Shown piece after piece: positions 9,574 to 19,900 of a stretch of 64,000 bases of DNA. Origin of the DNA: Akkermansiaceae bacterium (GTDB taxonomy: Bacteria; Verrucomicrobiota; Verrucomicrobiia; Verrucomicrobiales; Akkermansiaceae); the NCBI GenBank assembly GCA_905182405.1, contig CAJJBQ010000002.1:1908483-1972482 (forward strand), in the 5' to 3' direction. Every line of letters starts with the position of its first letter. Within the stretch, counting starts at the first letter, position 1. Below the pieces are notes generated by a model that saw only the letters and a list, made by a program, of their open reading frames with translations, was not told where the DNA came from and did not search any database. Position numbers and translations under genes: made by a program.

Positions 9574-10887
9574 TCGAATTTAGGATTTTCGTCTTCTAAA
9601 CCAAACATCCTCGTCATCATCGTCGATGACCTAGGCTACGGCGACCTCTCCTCCTACGGAGCCACCGACCTCAAGAGTCCGCACATCGACTCCCTCATCA
9701 GCGAGGGCATGCGCTTCTCGGAATGCTTCGCCAACTGCCCGGTCTGCTCCCCGACCCGCGCTGCGCTTCTCACAGGACGCTACCAAGAACTCGTCGGTGT
9801 TCCCGGCGTCATCCGAACCAAACCGGAAGACAACTGGGGCTACCTCGCCCCTTCCGCCACCATGCTGCCCCAAGCGCTCAAGCCCCTCGGCTACCACACC
9901 GCCGCCATCGGCAAATGGCACCTCGGACTGGATCACGAAGCGCATCCCAACACGCGCGGCTTCGATCACTTCCACGGTTTCCTCGGCGACATGATGGACG
10001 ACTACTACCACCACCGCCGTCACGATCAGCACTACATGCGCCTCAACCAGGAAAAGGTGAATCCCAAGGGCCATGCCACCGATATCTTCACCCGGTGGGC
10101 CCAAAGCTACCTTACCGAACGAAAGGACCAAAAAGACCCCTTCTTCCTCTATCTCGCCTACAATGCGCCCCACACCCCGATCCAGCCTCCTCTTGATTGG
10201 CTCAAAAAAGTGATCAAACGCGAAAAAGGAATTACCGAAAAGCGCGCCAAGCTCGTCGCTCTCATCGAGCACATGGACCACAACATTGGCAAAGTCATCG
10301 CAACCCTGAAAGAAACCGGACAGTGGAAGAACACCCTCACGATCTTCGTCTCCGATAACGGCGGACAGATCAACGTTGGCGCAAACTGCGGAAATCTTCG
10401 CGGCGGAAAACAAGACATGTATGAAGGCGGACTCAAAGTCCCCGCCTCGGCCACCTGGCCTGGAGTCATCAAGCCCGGCACCCGCAGCGATTTCTCCTTC
10501 CTCACCATGGACCTCTTCCCCACCGCCATCGAAGCAGCCGATGGCACCGTCCCCAATGGAATCGAAGGCCGCTCCATCCTCCCTCTCCTAAAATCCGGCA
10601 GACAAGCGCCCTTCCAGCGCGACAACTTCTTCACCCGCCGCGAAGGAAACCAACGCTACATGGGCGACTCCTCTTGGGCCCTCCGCCGCGGACCCTGGAA
10701 GCTTCTCAAAAATCGACCCGACGGACCCTGGGAACTCTTCCACCTCGAAAACGACCCCCTCGAAACCACCGACCTCTCCAAAAAGGAGTCCCAAAAATTC
10801 CGCGAACTCACCACCGCCATGCGCGCCCAGATTCAACGCGGTGGCACCGTCCCCTGGCAAAAACCAGAAACCACCAAAAGGAGGTAA
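9532..10887 (+). CDS. Secreted sulfatase (type I, formylglycine)
   Basis: The frame is open further upstream (to 9313), but homology and a signal peptide (MFKNFLLSLVFLLLSNLGFS) begin at GTG 9532, giving 451 aa. The sulfatase fold starts at KPNILVIIVDDLGYGDLS with the metal-binding DD pair. Cys72 in CPVCSPTRAALLTG is the residue converted to formylglycine (C-x-P-x-R motif). GKWHLG and the later VSDNGG motif (metal and catalytic site) are intact. Overall closest to arylsulfatase A-like enzymes that remove sulfate esters from glycans. It has no clear operon partner; engB follows after 90 bp. Confidence 0.93.
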   Translation: MFKNFLLSLVFLLLSNLGFSSSKPNILVIIVDDLGYGDLSSYGATDLKSPHIDSLISEGMRFSECFANCPVCSPTRAALLTGRYQELVGVPGVIRTKPEDNWGYLAPSATMLPQALKPLGYHTAAIGKWHLGLDHEAHPNTRGFDHFHGFLGDMMDDYYHHRRHDQHYMRLNQEKVNPKGHATDIFTRWAQSYLTERKDQKDPFFLYLAYNAPHTPIQPPLDWLKKVIKREKGITEKRAKLVALIEHMDHNIGKVIATLKETGQWKNTLTIFVSDNGGQINVGANCGNLRGGKQDMYEGGLKVPASATWPGVIKPGTRSDFSFLTMDLFPTAIEAADGTVPNGIEGRSILPLLKSGRQAPFQRDNFFTRREGNQRYMGDSSWALRRGPWKLLKNRPDGPWELFHLENDPLETTDLSKKESQKFRELTTAMRAQIQRGGTVPWQKPETTKRR

Positions 10888-10977
10888 AAATCCCCCCCAT
10901 CCTCCGGTCACTTTTTTGCTCAAAATCAGCAAATCATAGCATCGCCATTCCCCCTCCCCCCATTTATCCTCACGCAC

Positions 10978-11574
10978 GTGAGAATCACTTCCGCCAAATT
11001 CATCAAAAGCGCCGTCCAACTCGACGACTGCCCTCAGGGAGAATTCCCCGAGTTCGCCTTCATCGGCCGCTCAAATGTCGGAAAATCCTCCCTCATCAAC
11101 CTCCTCACCAACAAGGACGGCCTCGCCCGCGTTTCCAAAACCCCTGGACGCACCCGCGAAATCAACTTTTTCAAAATCAACGAAGCCTGGAGCCTCGTCG
11201 ACCTCCCCGGCTACGGATACGCAAAAGTCTCCAAAAACCTCCGCGAGCAATTCAACGAATTCGTCTCCGACTACCTCGTCAACCGCGAGAACCTCCTAGG
11301 CACCTTCGTCCTCATCGACTCCCGCCACACGCCCCAGAAGATCGATCTCCAGTTCCTCCAATGGCTCGTAGAGCACAACCTCCCCTTCGCCCTCGTTTTC
11401 ACCAAGTGCGATAAAACGAAAGCCGGCGCCCTCCAGAAACACATCGACCTTTTCAAAACCGCCATGAAAGAGTGGTCAGACGGAGACCCCATCATCTTTA
11501 CCTCCTCCGCCGCCAAGCGCCTAGGCTACAAAGAGATCAAAGCCTTCATCGAGCAGGCGATGGAAGCCTCGTAA
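10978..11574 (+). CDS. engB: Ribosome biogenesis GTPase EngB/YsxC
   Basis: Cytoplasmic GTPase needed for late assembly of the large ribosomal subunit. Starts at GTG 10978; 198 aa, the usual length. G1 is GRSNVGKSS, followed by the switch region with TPGRTREINFF. G3 is DLPGYGYAKVS and G4 is TKCDK. All nucleotide-binding motifs are intact. It lies between two sulfatase genes with which it has no known connection; the gap to the next start is 24 bp. Confidence 0.96.
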   Translation: MRITSAKFIKSAVQLDDCPQGEFPEFAFIGRSNVGKSSLINLLTNKDGLARVSKTPGRTREINFFKINEAWSLVDLPGYGYAKVSKNLREQFNEFVSDYLVNRENLLGTFVLIDSRHTPQKIDLQFLQWLVEHNLPFALVFTKCDKTKAGALQKHIDLFKTAMKEWSDGDPIIFTSSAAKRLGYKEIKAFIEQAMEAS

Positions 11575-11580
11575 AAAAGA

Positions 11581-11640
11581 CATTCATCCCATTCATCCGT
11601 GGTTAAAAATTTCCTCCCCAATTTAGTTTCTCTCCTCTTG
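11581..11640 (+). repeat. Leader repeat containing a GTG start, copy B
   Basis: Second copy of the element at 9514-9573. The core reads CATTCATCCGTGGTTAAAAA; the GTG at 11599 starts the second sulfatase, so both sulfatase proteins begin with nearly the same residues (MFKNFL and MVKNFL). A shorter relative, CCCTCCGTGGTTACCC, is at 62058-62085. Confidence 0.8.
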
Positions 11641-13002
11641 CTTCAGAGTTCATCTTCACTCTTCGCTGTTCAGAGTTCGCCGCCCCAAAACGTCCTTCTC
11701 ATCTGCATCGATGACCTCCGCCCCGAGCTCAAGTGCTTCGGCAAGGACTACATCCACTCGCCGAACATCGATGCCCTAGCCGCCCGCGGCCGCGCCTTCA
11801 CCCGCCACTACGTCCAGGCTCCAACTTGCGGTGCCTCCCGCTACGCACTCCTCACCGGAACCTACGGACCCGCCGGAAATGGAGCTCTGTTCCAACGCGC
11901 TCAGAACCCGAAAAACCCCTCTCTCCCAGCCCACTTCCGCGACAACGGCTACACCACCGTCTCCATCGGAAAAGTTTCCCACCACCCGGGCGGACGCGGA
12001 GGCTCGGATTGGGACGATGACTCAAAACTCGAACTCCCCAACTCCTGGGACCGACACCTCCTTCCTGCCGGAAAATGGCATCACCCACGCGGCTGGATGC
12101 ACGGCCTCGCCAACGGCGAAATTCGCAAAAACGCGAAAGACATGGATCTCTTCCAAGCTCTCGAAGGCAACGATGAAATCTACCCCGATGGCATCGCCGT
12201 CGACGAGACACTCAAGCAGTTGAAGCTCCTCGCCGACGATAAAAAACCCTTCTTCCTAGCAACCGGAATCCTCCGACCCCACCTCCCCTTCGGCGCTCCC
12301 GCGAAATACTTGAGGCCCTACAAGGACGCCAAGCTCCCACCCATCTCTCATCCTAATAAACCCGAAGGGAAAACCACTTGGCACGGCTCCGGTGAGTTCA
12401 TGAAATACAACCGCTGGGGAAAAGATCCGAACAAGGATGACGCTTTCGCCACCGAAGTCCGCAAGCACTACGCCGCCTGCGTCACCTATGCCGATGCCCA
12501 GGTCGGAAAAATCATCCAGCAACTCAACGACCTCGGACTCGCCAAAAATACCATCATCATTTTATGGGGTGATCACGGTTGGCACCTTGGCGAACACGCT
12601 ATCTGGGGAAAACACGCCCTCTTCGAAGAATCACTCCGTTCTCCGCTCATCGTCATCTCCCCCGAGGTCAAAAAACCCGGTACAATTTCGAAAGCCGTGG
12701 CCGAGACCATCGACCTCTTCCCCACCCTCTGCGATCTCACCGGCCTCAAAAAACCGGGCTACCTCGACGGCGATTCCCTCCTCCCTCAACTCAAGGACGC
12801 TGGCGCGCCTTCCGATAACGCAGCCATTTCCTACAGCAACAGGGCACGCACACTCCGCACCGCAACTCACCGCCTCATCGCCCACAAAGACGGCCACCTC
12901 GAACTCTACGACCACACCACTCCCGAAGGAGAAACAAAGAACCTCGCCAAGGAAGAACCCGGTCTCGCCAAGAAGCTCCTCACCAGACTACAGAGCCAAT
13001 AA
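11599..13002 (+). CDS. Secreted sulfatase, iduronate-2-sulfatase-like
   Basis: 467 aa from GTG 11599 with a signal peptide (MVKNFLPNLVSLLLLQSSSS). The fold opens with NVLLICIDDLRPELKCFG, the form typical of iduronate-2-sulfatase relatives. The formylglycine motif is CGASR with Cys77: position +2 is Ala instead of the Pro of the classical C-x-P-x-R. GKVSHHPGG and WGDHGWHLGEH (metal and catalytic residues) follow in the expected order. Substrate is probably a sulfated uronic acid or other sugar in a marine polysaccharide. It is not closely related to the first sulfatase despite the shared leader. The stop is 20 bp from the convergent DUF1501 gene. Confidence 0.92.
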   Translation: MVKNFLPNLVSLLLLQSSSSLFAVQSSPPQNVLLICIDDLRPELKCFGKDYIHSPNIDALAARGRAFTRHYVQAPTCGASRYALLTGTYGPAGNGALFQRAQNPKNPSLPAHFRDNGYTTVSIGKVSHHPGGRGGSDWDDDSKLELPNSWDRHLLPAGKWHHPRGWMHGLANGEIRKNAKDMDLFQALEGNDEIYPDGIAVDETLKQLKLLADDKKPFFLATGILRPHLPFGAPAKYLRPYKDAKLPPISHPNKPEGKTTWHGSGEFMKYNRWGKDPNKDDAFATEVRKHYAACVTYADAQVGKIIQQLNDLGLAKNTIIILWGDHGWHLGEHAIWGKHALFEESLRSPLIVISPEVKKPGTISKAVAETIDLFPTLCDLTGLKKPGYLDGDSLLPQLKDAGAPSDNAAISYSNRARTLRTATHRLIAHKDGHLELYDHTTPEGETKNLAKEEPGLAKKLLTRLQSQ

Positions 13003-13022
13003 GGAGAGTTATACCCTCCCCC

Positions 13023-14447
13023 CTACGCCAGGATCTCTTCGATCACCTTCCCATGCACATCGGTCAGGCGAAAATCCCTTCCTGAATAGCGATAAGTCAG
13101 CTCTTCATGATCAAAGCCTAAAAGATGGAGCATCGTGGCGTGGAGATCATGCACGTGCACCTTATCCTTCACCGCGGCAAACCCAAAGTCATCGGTCTCG
13201 CCATGAACATACCCCCCTTGCACACCCCCACCCGCTAACCAAGTGGTAAAACCATAGTGGTTATGATCACGGCCATTGATCTTACCCGCATTCGAACCCG
13301 GCTTGGGCATTTCCACCACGGGAGTTCTCCCAAATTCACCCCCCCAAACAACAAGCGTCTCATCAAGAAGACCACGCATTTTTAAGTCCGTGAGCAGAGC
13401 CGCAATCGCCTGATCACACTCACCCGCAAGCCGCCCATGATTCTTTTCCAAATCATCATGATTATCCCAAGGCTGTCCTGCCCCGTGCCAGACCTGCACG
13501 AAGCGAACCCCTCGCTCAATCAAGCGACGAGCAATAAGCATCTGTCTTCCTTGTAGGGTATCCCCGTAGAGGTCGCGAATATACTGAGGCTCCTTGGTAA
13601 TATCAAAAGCATCCGTCGCCTCCAGCTGCATGCGATAAGCCAACTCAAAACTCTCCAGGCGCGCCTCCAATTCCTGATCGCGCCCCCGCGCTTCCACGTG
13701 CTGCTCATTCAGCGTCCTTAGAAAATCAAGCTGCTCGCGCTGCCGCCGTTTTTCCAAATGCTTTGGCACGATGTGCTCGATCAACTTCTTGGGATCGGCA
13801 TTTTTCGTATCAACGTAATTTCCCTGATAAGCGGCCGGCAAAAATCCCGACTGCCAATTCTGCGTCCGCGAAATAGGATAACCACCCGGGCACATCGAAA
13901 CAAAACCAGGAAGATTCTGATTCTCAGTTCCCAATCCATAAGTCACCCAAGATCCCACGCTCGGTCGCGATAAGCGCGAGTCCCCGCAGTTCATCAGGAG
14001 CAGCGATGGCTCATGATTCGGCACATCCGCATGCATCGAACGAATGACACACAGATCATCCGCACACGCTCCCACCCTTGGAAACAAATCCGAAACCTCC
14101 AAGCCACTTTCGCCATATTTCTTAAAGGCAAAGGGCGACTTCATCGCCGCACCCGTCGGACGCTCCGTGGTCAAATCGAGAGGAATCTTTTTCCCGTCAT
14201 ACTTCGTGAGCTCCGGCTTTGGATCAAAGGTGTCCACTTGGGAAGGCCCCCCATTCATGAAAAGATGAATAACCGCCTTCGCCTTACCCTGAACCGGTGC
14301 GAGCTTGGGCAACATGGGATTCGATCCCGCCGCCAGCTGCCCGGGCAAACCACCCATCGCAAGCGCGCCCATTCCCATCCCGCACTTCGAGAGAAATTCG
14401 CGGCGCGTGCCGATGTAGCCGCCATGTCCTGCTTCGTGATGATTCAT
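13023..14447 (-). CDS. DUF1501 family protein, Tat-exported
   Basis: 474 aa. The leader has a twin-arginine motif (TRREFLSKCG) and a short hydrophobic stretch. DUF1501 landmarks are VIHLFMNGGPSQVDTFDPK, VVWGGEFGRTPVVEMP, GRDHNHYGF and HVHDLHATMLHLLGFDHE. Compared with the 6237 paralogue it has GGPS for GAPS and no large insert. It is the last gene of a minus-strand operon: its ATG is one base after the stop of the DUF1549/DUF1553 gene, so the two are translationally coupled. Confidence 0.92.
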   Translation of the reverse strand: MNHHEAGHGGYIGTRREFLSKCGMGMGALAMGGLPGQLAAGSNPMLPKLAPVQGKAKAVIHLFMNGGPSQVDTFDPKPELTKYDGKKIPLDLTTERPTGAAMKSPFAFKKYGESGLEVSDLFPRVGACADDLCVIRSMHADVPNHEPSLLLMNCGDSRLSRPSVGSWVTYGLGTENQNLPGFVSMCPGGYPISRTQNWQSGFLPAAYQGNYVDTKNADPKKLIEHIVPKHLEKRRQREQLDFLRTLNEQHVEARGRDQELEARLESFELAYRMQLEATDAFDITKEPQYIRDLYGDTLQGRQMLIARRLIERGVRFVQVWHGAGQPWDNHDDLEKNHGRLAGECDQAIAALLTDLKMRGLLDETLVVWGGEFGRTPVVEMPKPGSNAGKINGRDHNHYGFTTWLAGGGVQGGYVHGETDDFGFAAVKDKVHVHDLHATMLHLLGFDHEELTYRYSGRDFRLTDVHGKVIEEILA

Positions 14448-14448
14448 C

Positions 14449-16905
14449 TTAGTCGATGTAGAAAAATTCGTTACTCAATAGTAACACCTGCGCGAGCTGA
14501 GCCAAGGGCTCCAGTCCGGGGCCGCTAAATTCTGTCGAGGCATTCGCCACTTCTTCCTCTCCCTTAAAAAGAAGCGGTGTCCAGCGAAAGCCATCAAATC
14601 CTTGATCACCCCGGCTATCGACGACAAACCAAAGTTGCTCACCAGCCTTGACCTCGATCTTCGGAAGCGACGTCGCCACTTCCCCCGCTCCCTCGGAAAT
14701 CCACTCACCCAACATCTCCCCATCCGGTCGCATCACTCTCCCCCGCACCCCATTACCCTGGTCGCTCCCCGTCTTCAAATCCCCCTCCACACGCAACTCC
14801 CCATCTTCCACCGCCGTCCAAGAAAGCGCCACCGCCTTATCTAACTCTGGATGCCCCGCGTCATGCATCCAGAAAAGATACCCCAGTTTCGCATCCGGAA
14901 GCTCCGCACCACCACTCCATCGACCATTCTTAAAAAAGGGCAACGCCACAAACTCCAGTGACCCATCTCGCAAATATCCATACTCCCATGCACCCGCCGT
15001 GCGTTGAAGCCTCGCCCGCGTCAACCAAGCGACAGCCGCTTTTGCCTCCTCTGGACTGGCCTCACGTTGAAGCACTCTTCCATAAATTTTCTGAACGCTC
15101 TCCTCCGAAACCACCTCATGAGGCCCGGTAGATTTCACCACTCCCCGCGCTTCCCCATGAAGGAACGGGCTGTTCATGAGATAAAGCGCCTGCATCGGGG
15201 TCGTGGTCTCCGAGCGCTTCATTAGGGCCTCTTCCGAACCTGGGAAATCAAAAGCCCGCATCACCGAACTGAGATAGCCCCGGCGAATCCGACCATAGAT
15301 CGTTCGACGCGGAATATAAGGTATTTTATCAATCTTCACCGGCTTCCCTCCCAGCCTGCGGTCCAATCGACCACTCACTTGCAGAGCCGAATCACGCCAC
15401 GCTTCGAGATCTTTTCTGACCCGATGAGCCCGCGCGTAGTAGTAATTCTCTGGATCTCCTTCGATCAATCCGGCAGGAGCAACACTGCTCCGACGCCACG
15501 CCTCCGACGTCACAATATGCATAATGAGTTCCTTGGTGGACCATTCCTTTTCAAGGAGGAAGAGCGCCAGATGATCCAGCAAGGCCAATTGCAAGGGTGC
15601 CGCCGTCTCGTATCCAAAGTCACCCGGAGAGCCGACCAATGCCGACCCCATCAGGTGCATCCAAACGCGATTCGCCCAAACGCGTGCCGTGAGAGGATTC
15701 CGTTCATCAGTAAGGCGATGGGCCAGTTCCAGACGACCACTTCCATTTTGGAAAACCTCACCTTCCTTGCGGAGAATCTTGAGAAATTGACGAGGGACTG
15801 CCGCCCCACGGGCTCGAGGATTTCCCCGTTCAAAAATGACCGGATTTATCGGCTGCCGCTCTTCCAACACCATCGCGCGCCCGGGCGCAAAAGCCGAACT
15901 CACCTCCAACTTAGTAATCGCACCGACCAGGCGCCGAAACTTCTCCCGCTCCATTTGGTTCAATTTCCCGTTCGCCTTCCCCAGATTAAAATTAAAAAGA
16001 TCCTTGGGCGTCTCGTATTCCGGAACCACTTCCTTCACATGGGCATGAACCTTCCGCGCAAGATCCCTTCGCTTCTCCTGGAATTTGCGATAGCCCGGCG
16101 AATCAGCGGGCTCTTTTAAAATCGGCAGCTTTTTGGGAACCCGGGCGCTATCAAAAACCCCGTAGAGGCTGTAAAAATCAGCCGTGGGAATCGGATCACT
16201 CTTGTGATCGTGGCATCGGGCGCAAGCCACCGTAAGCCCCATAAATCCGCGCATCGTGACATCGATCTGATCCGCGATCACCAAGTTTTGCTGCCCACCC
16301 TGATAGGCCCTCCCTACCGTCAGGAAGCCCAGCGCAGCCAAGTTTTCCTTCGGCGTTTCCATAAGATCAGCCGCCACCTGAAGACGAGTGAATTGGTCGA
16401 AAGGAAGATCCCGGTTGAAAGCATCAACGACCCAATCCCGATAGGTATAAGCATAAGGATACTCTTCACTGTCCGTAATCGCCGCCCCCTTGGTATCGGC
16501 ATAGCGGGCGACATCCAGCCAATGCCGGGCCCAGCGTTCGCCAAAGCCAGCCTCCGACAAAGCCGCCTCACTCAGCGCCCGAACCCACTCCTCACCCTTT
16601 CGCTTATCGGAGAGCCATTTATCCGCTTCCTGAGGCTTGGGCAAAATCCCGGTCGTGACATGCCACATCCGGCGCAGTAAAACCTCACGAGATGCCTTCC
16701 CCACGAGGTCCATTTCATGGGGCGCCAACAACTCATCAATCGCATGGCGGTCCCCCTTCAACTCAGTGGCTTGAGGCATCTGAAAGGCCCAGTGATTTCC
16801 CTCACTCTTTTTCTCCGGCACCGGGCTATCAGGGAATGCCGAAGCCATACCCAAAATGAGCAATGAGAAAGCACCGGCAAGTCGCATCCATGGCTTACGA
16901 AGCAT
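14449..16905 (-). CDS. DUF1549/DUF1553 protein without the cytochrome C domain
   Basis: 818 aa with an N-terminal signal peptide (SLLILGMASAFPDS). Unlike its three paralogues in this window it lacks the planctomycete cytochrome C domain and begins almost at once with DUF1549 (about 55-260). That domain keeps CARCHDHKSDPI (residues 228-232), so a single CxxCH remains. DUF1553 (about 385-640) shows NPLTARVWANRVW and ETTTPMQALYLMNSP. A C-terminal beta-rich part (about 650-790) resembles a carbohydrate-binding or galactose-binding module. It is sandwiched between the giant CotH protein (stop 35 bp upstream) and DUF1501 (1 bp downstream). Confidence 0.9.
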   Translation of the reverse strand: MLRKPWMRLAGAFSLLILGMASAFPDSPVPEKKSEGNHWAFQMPQATELKGDRHAIDELLAPHEMDLVGKASREVLLRRMWHVTTGILPKPQEADKWLSDKRKGEEWVRALSEAALSEAGFGERWARHWLDVARYADTKGAAITDSEEYPYAYTYRDWVVDAFNRDLPFDQFTRLQVAADLMETPKENLAALGFLTVGRAYQGGQQNLVIADQIDVTMRGFMGLTVACARCHDHKSDPIPTADFYSLYGVFDSARVPKKLPILKEPADSPGYRKFQEKRRDLARKVHAHVKEVVPEYETPKDLFNFNLGKANGKLNQMEREKFRRLVGAITKLEVSSAFAPGRAMVLEERQPINPVIFERGNPRARGAAVPRQFLKILRKEGEVFQNGSGRLELAHRLTDERNPLTARVWANRVWMHLMGSALVGSPGDFGYETAAPLQLALLDHLALFLLEKEWSTKELIMHIVTSEAWRRSSVAPAGLIEGDPENYYYARAHRVRKDLEAWRDSALQVSGRLDRRLGGKPVKIDKIPYIPRRTIYGRIRRGYLSSVMRAFDFPGSEEALMKRSETTTPMQALYLMNSPFLHGEARGVVKSTGPHEVVSEESVQKIYGRVLQREASPEEAKAAVAWLTRARLQRTAGAWEYGYLRDGSLEFVALPFFKNGRWSGGAELPDAKLGYLFWMHDAGHPELDKAVALSWTAVEDGELRVEGDLKTGSDQGNGVRGRVMRPDGEMLGEWISEGAGEVATSLPKIEVKAGEQLWFVVDSRGDQGFDGFRWTPLLFKGEEEVANASTEFSGPGLEPLAQLAQVLLLSNEFFYID

Positions 16906-16940
16906 CGCTAAAACATCTTTCTACGAGCTCAAAAGGAGCT

Positions 16941-19900
16941 TCATTCAACTTTAACACGATAGAATTTCTCCGAATCACTGCTGGTATGGCTCGTAACAGT
17001 GACCGGGCCAGTCGCCGTGATTGTTTCAATGTCAGTCCACCCCCCCTTTAGCGAGGTGCTTGTCTGCACGATATAGACCTTTCCGCTCACAGAATTCCAA
17101 CTCAAGGTATACTGATTTTCAGAAGCTCCCGAAGAGACCAATACCGCCTTCAGGAAGGAAAGGGCACTGAGCGGATCCGTTCCCGCGACAACTTCCTCGC
17201 CATCAGAAAATCCATCTGCATCAGTATCAGCAACCAGGGGGTCCGTTCCGTAGGTCGCCTCATCTGAATCGCTGAGTCCGTCGTTATCAGCATCAATCAT
17301 CGGTGCCGCTCCCGGCGTGCCGCCGGTCACAGAAGCCCGCCAGTTCAGCGGATCATTGTAGTTCCCCTCGCTATCAATCACCTCCAGAGAAGCTCCCTGC
17401 CCATCAGCCTCAAGAGGCCAGGGTGCCAAATCGTCGTAAGCGAAATCGTGAATCACGTTCCCCAGCGGATCCCGCAGAACTATCGACTCGCCGCTATTCG
17501 AAAGGGCGCCGCCAGTCCACTGACCCAAGATGGTAATGCCAGGCCCATACTCCGCCTCAAAGGCGACAGGATCAACCACGAGAACCCCTCGTGCGCCCGC
17601 GGCCAAGGTGACATTTCCAAAAGTGAATTCCGCAAAAGGTTTCGTATCATCAGTAGTCACCGATTGAATCAACAGCGGAATACTTCCCGTGTTCAGGAAT
17701 TCGAGATACTCCAGCGATCCACCGCCCGTGGGGTTATACATGATCTCGGTGAGTCGCAGATGGTCCAGGGTCTCACTGCTGGCTTCCGGATCCACAAGCA
17801 GGGCGTAGTCAAACTCCAGACGAAGCGACTGCGCCGTATCCGTCGCGGCAAAGATTCCGCCCATTTCTCCGGTGCTCCCTCCGGGAATCGATCGATCGTA
17901 AAAGCTCGTCCATTCCCCCGGTTCACCCCGGTATTCAAAATAGAGCTGATTCGAGGTTCTCCGGATTCGAATCACCGCATCACCCGCAGACCAGTTGATA
18001 TTCGCCAACTGGGTGTATGAACCTCCCGTTGACCGCTTCACCCGAAGAAAATCCCCGTCTTCCATCCCGATGACATAACGCACCGACGTGCCGTTCTCTC
18101 TTACCTCGGCGATCAAGCCCGTGATAAAGTTGCCTTGCTGTGCCGTCGCCAATCGCACATCGGTGTGCAGAGACCAATCGCCGTCGCCTGGCAACTCGCG
18201 CCAAATAATCGGATGGTTGGGAGAATTCATCCGTAACGGCTTGGCGCTGTCCTCCTCAATCTTCAGAGTCAGACTATTTGGCACGTCATCCAGACTGTAG
18301 GAAGCCGATGGAGAAGAATTATCCCGCAGCTCGACATCCTGCAAGGTCCACTGGCCGGATAGAACAGGCTCATTGAACGACGTCCATCCCGCGCCCGAGT
18401 AGACAGCCACCTCACGCGTCTCCACCGTCTGCTGATTATCACCATCGGTCGCCGTCAGCGTGATTTGATAGAGGCCGGCTGTCGTAAAATTGAACGATGC
18501 CGAAGAAGCCGTTGGTTGTGTGAACGAAACGGCCGGAGTGATACTCCACGAATAGGAAAGAGCCGTTCCCTCGGGATCATAGCTGTCGACCGCATCAATA
18601 ATGAATGGCTCACTCACGGGCGCATTGAAAGAGCCCGGGTTACCATCGAGATCGACCACCGGGAAAGCATTTCCTGTCTTCGTGATCGTGAAGGTCTCGG
18701 AATCGACGACCTTGCCTTCCTCATCCATGGCCTGCACCACCACGGAATTCGTTCCCTGCTTCAACTGGATATTGGATAGCGACCATCCTGTTTGACTACC
18801 AAAGGACCACTCCGCTTCCGGATGATTGAGAGCCTCGATTTTGAACGCCTTGTAGGAACTAACCCCCCCCAAGGTGTAGGTGTCGGCGGAAGTCGTGGCA
18901 GAGGATCCGTTTCCAGAGGTGACATTAAAATTCGTGTTCAATGCCGAACCAATTTCCGAATTCGCCCGCGAAAGGCGCGAGTTGTTCCAATTCGTGTATG
19001 TCCTGGTGTTTGCGCCATAGGAATTCGAAGCTTCTTCTTCGCACTGGTGCCACGCGGAAAGTCGCGCCGAGTTCGCGGTGTATTCGTTGACCATCTTCCC
19101 CAGGTAGTAATTCACCCGCTGCCGCACGTAGGGCTTGTTGTAAAAATTTCGTACCCCGGAGAGATTCCCAATGAACGCCGCATTGGAGTTTCCAAAGGTG
19201 TTATCGGAATCCCACTGCACCAGCATCCATTTCCCGTCCGTCACCCGGCGCATGAAGTAGCCATTCTTTCCGCGATTCCGCGTTAAGGTATCCCAGTCAT
19301 CACACCATCCGCGGACCACTGCGTTCGCCGCCATCAAATCGATATCGGCCATCCGCTCAATCTCATCACGATTGAAGGAATTCCCGCCCACCTTTTCAAC
19401 CCAGCTCGCGAAGGACGAATAGTCATACTCACTCTCGCGCGAACGCTTAATCCACTCCGAGCTGTAGCGCTCGGGCTCTTTCGTTCCTTTGTAGGACCAA
19501 TCGGCGTTGCGGTTTTGGCGGCCCCAGTTGTCGTCAAACCACCATTCATCATCGATACGATACAGCTCACCCTTTTGCCCGTCTTTCCAATTCCGCTTCA
19601 TGAAGTCGGTCGCATTGGGTTCGACATCCTCACGGACCGAGGAACTCCCGCCATTGACCATCACGCGAATGAATTCGTTCTCGTTCGCAGCGTGCCCAAA
19701 GAGATAAAGCCAGTATCGAATGATGCGATTGTGATAAGCCCTGCTTCCTCCGGCGTCGTTATCGATGGCGCGCTTCGAATAACCCCGGAAGCGACGATCG
19801 CCCGGAGTCTTCCACTTTGCCCGGGAAAAATCGGCCCCTGACGAACGCGTCCAGGGGCTTCCACTTTTTCGAAACTCACAGTTATAAATAATCTCTCTTT

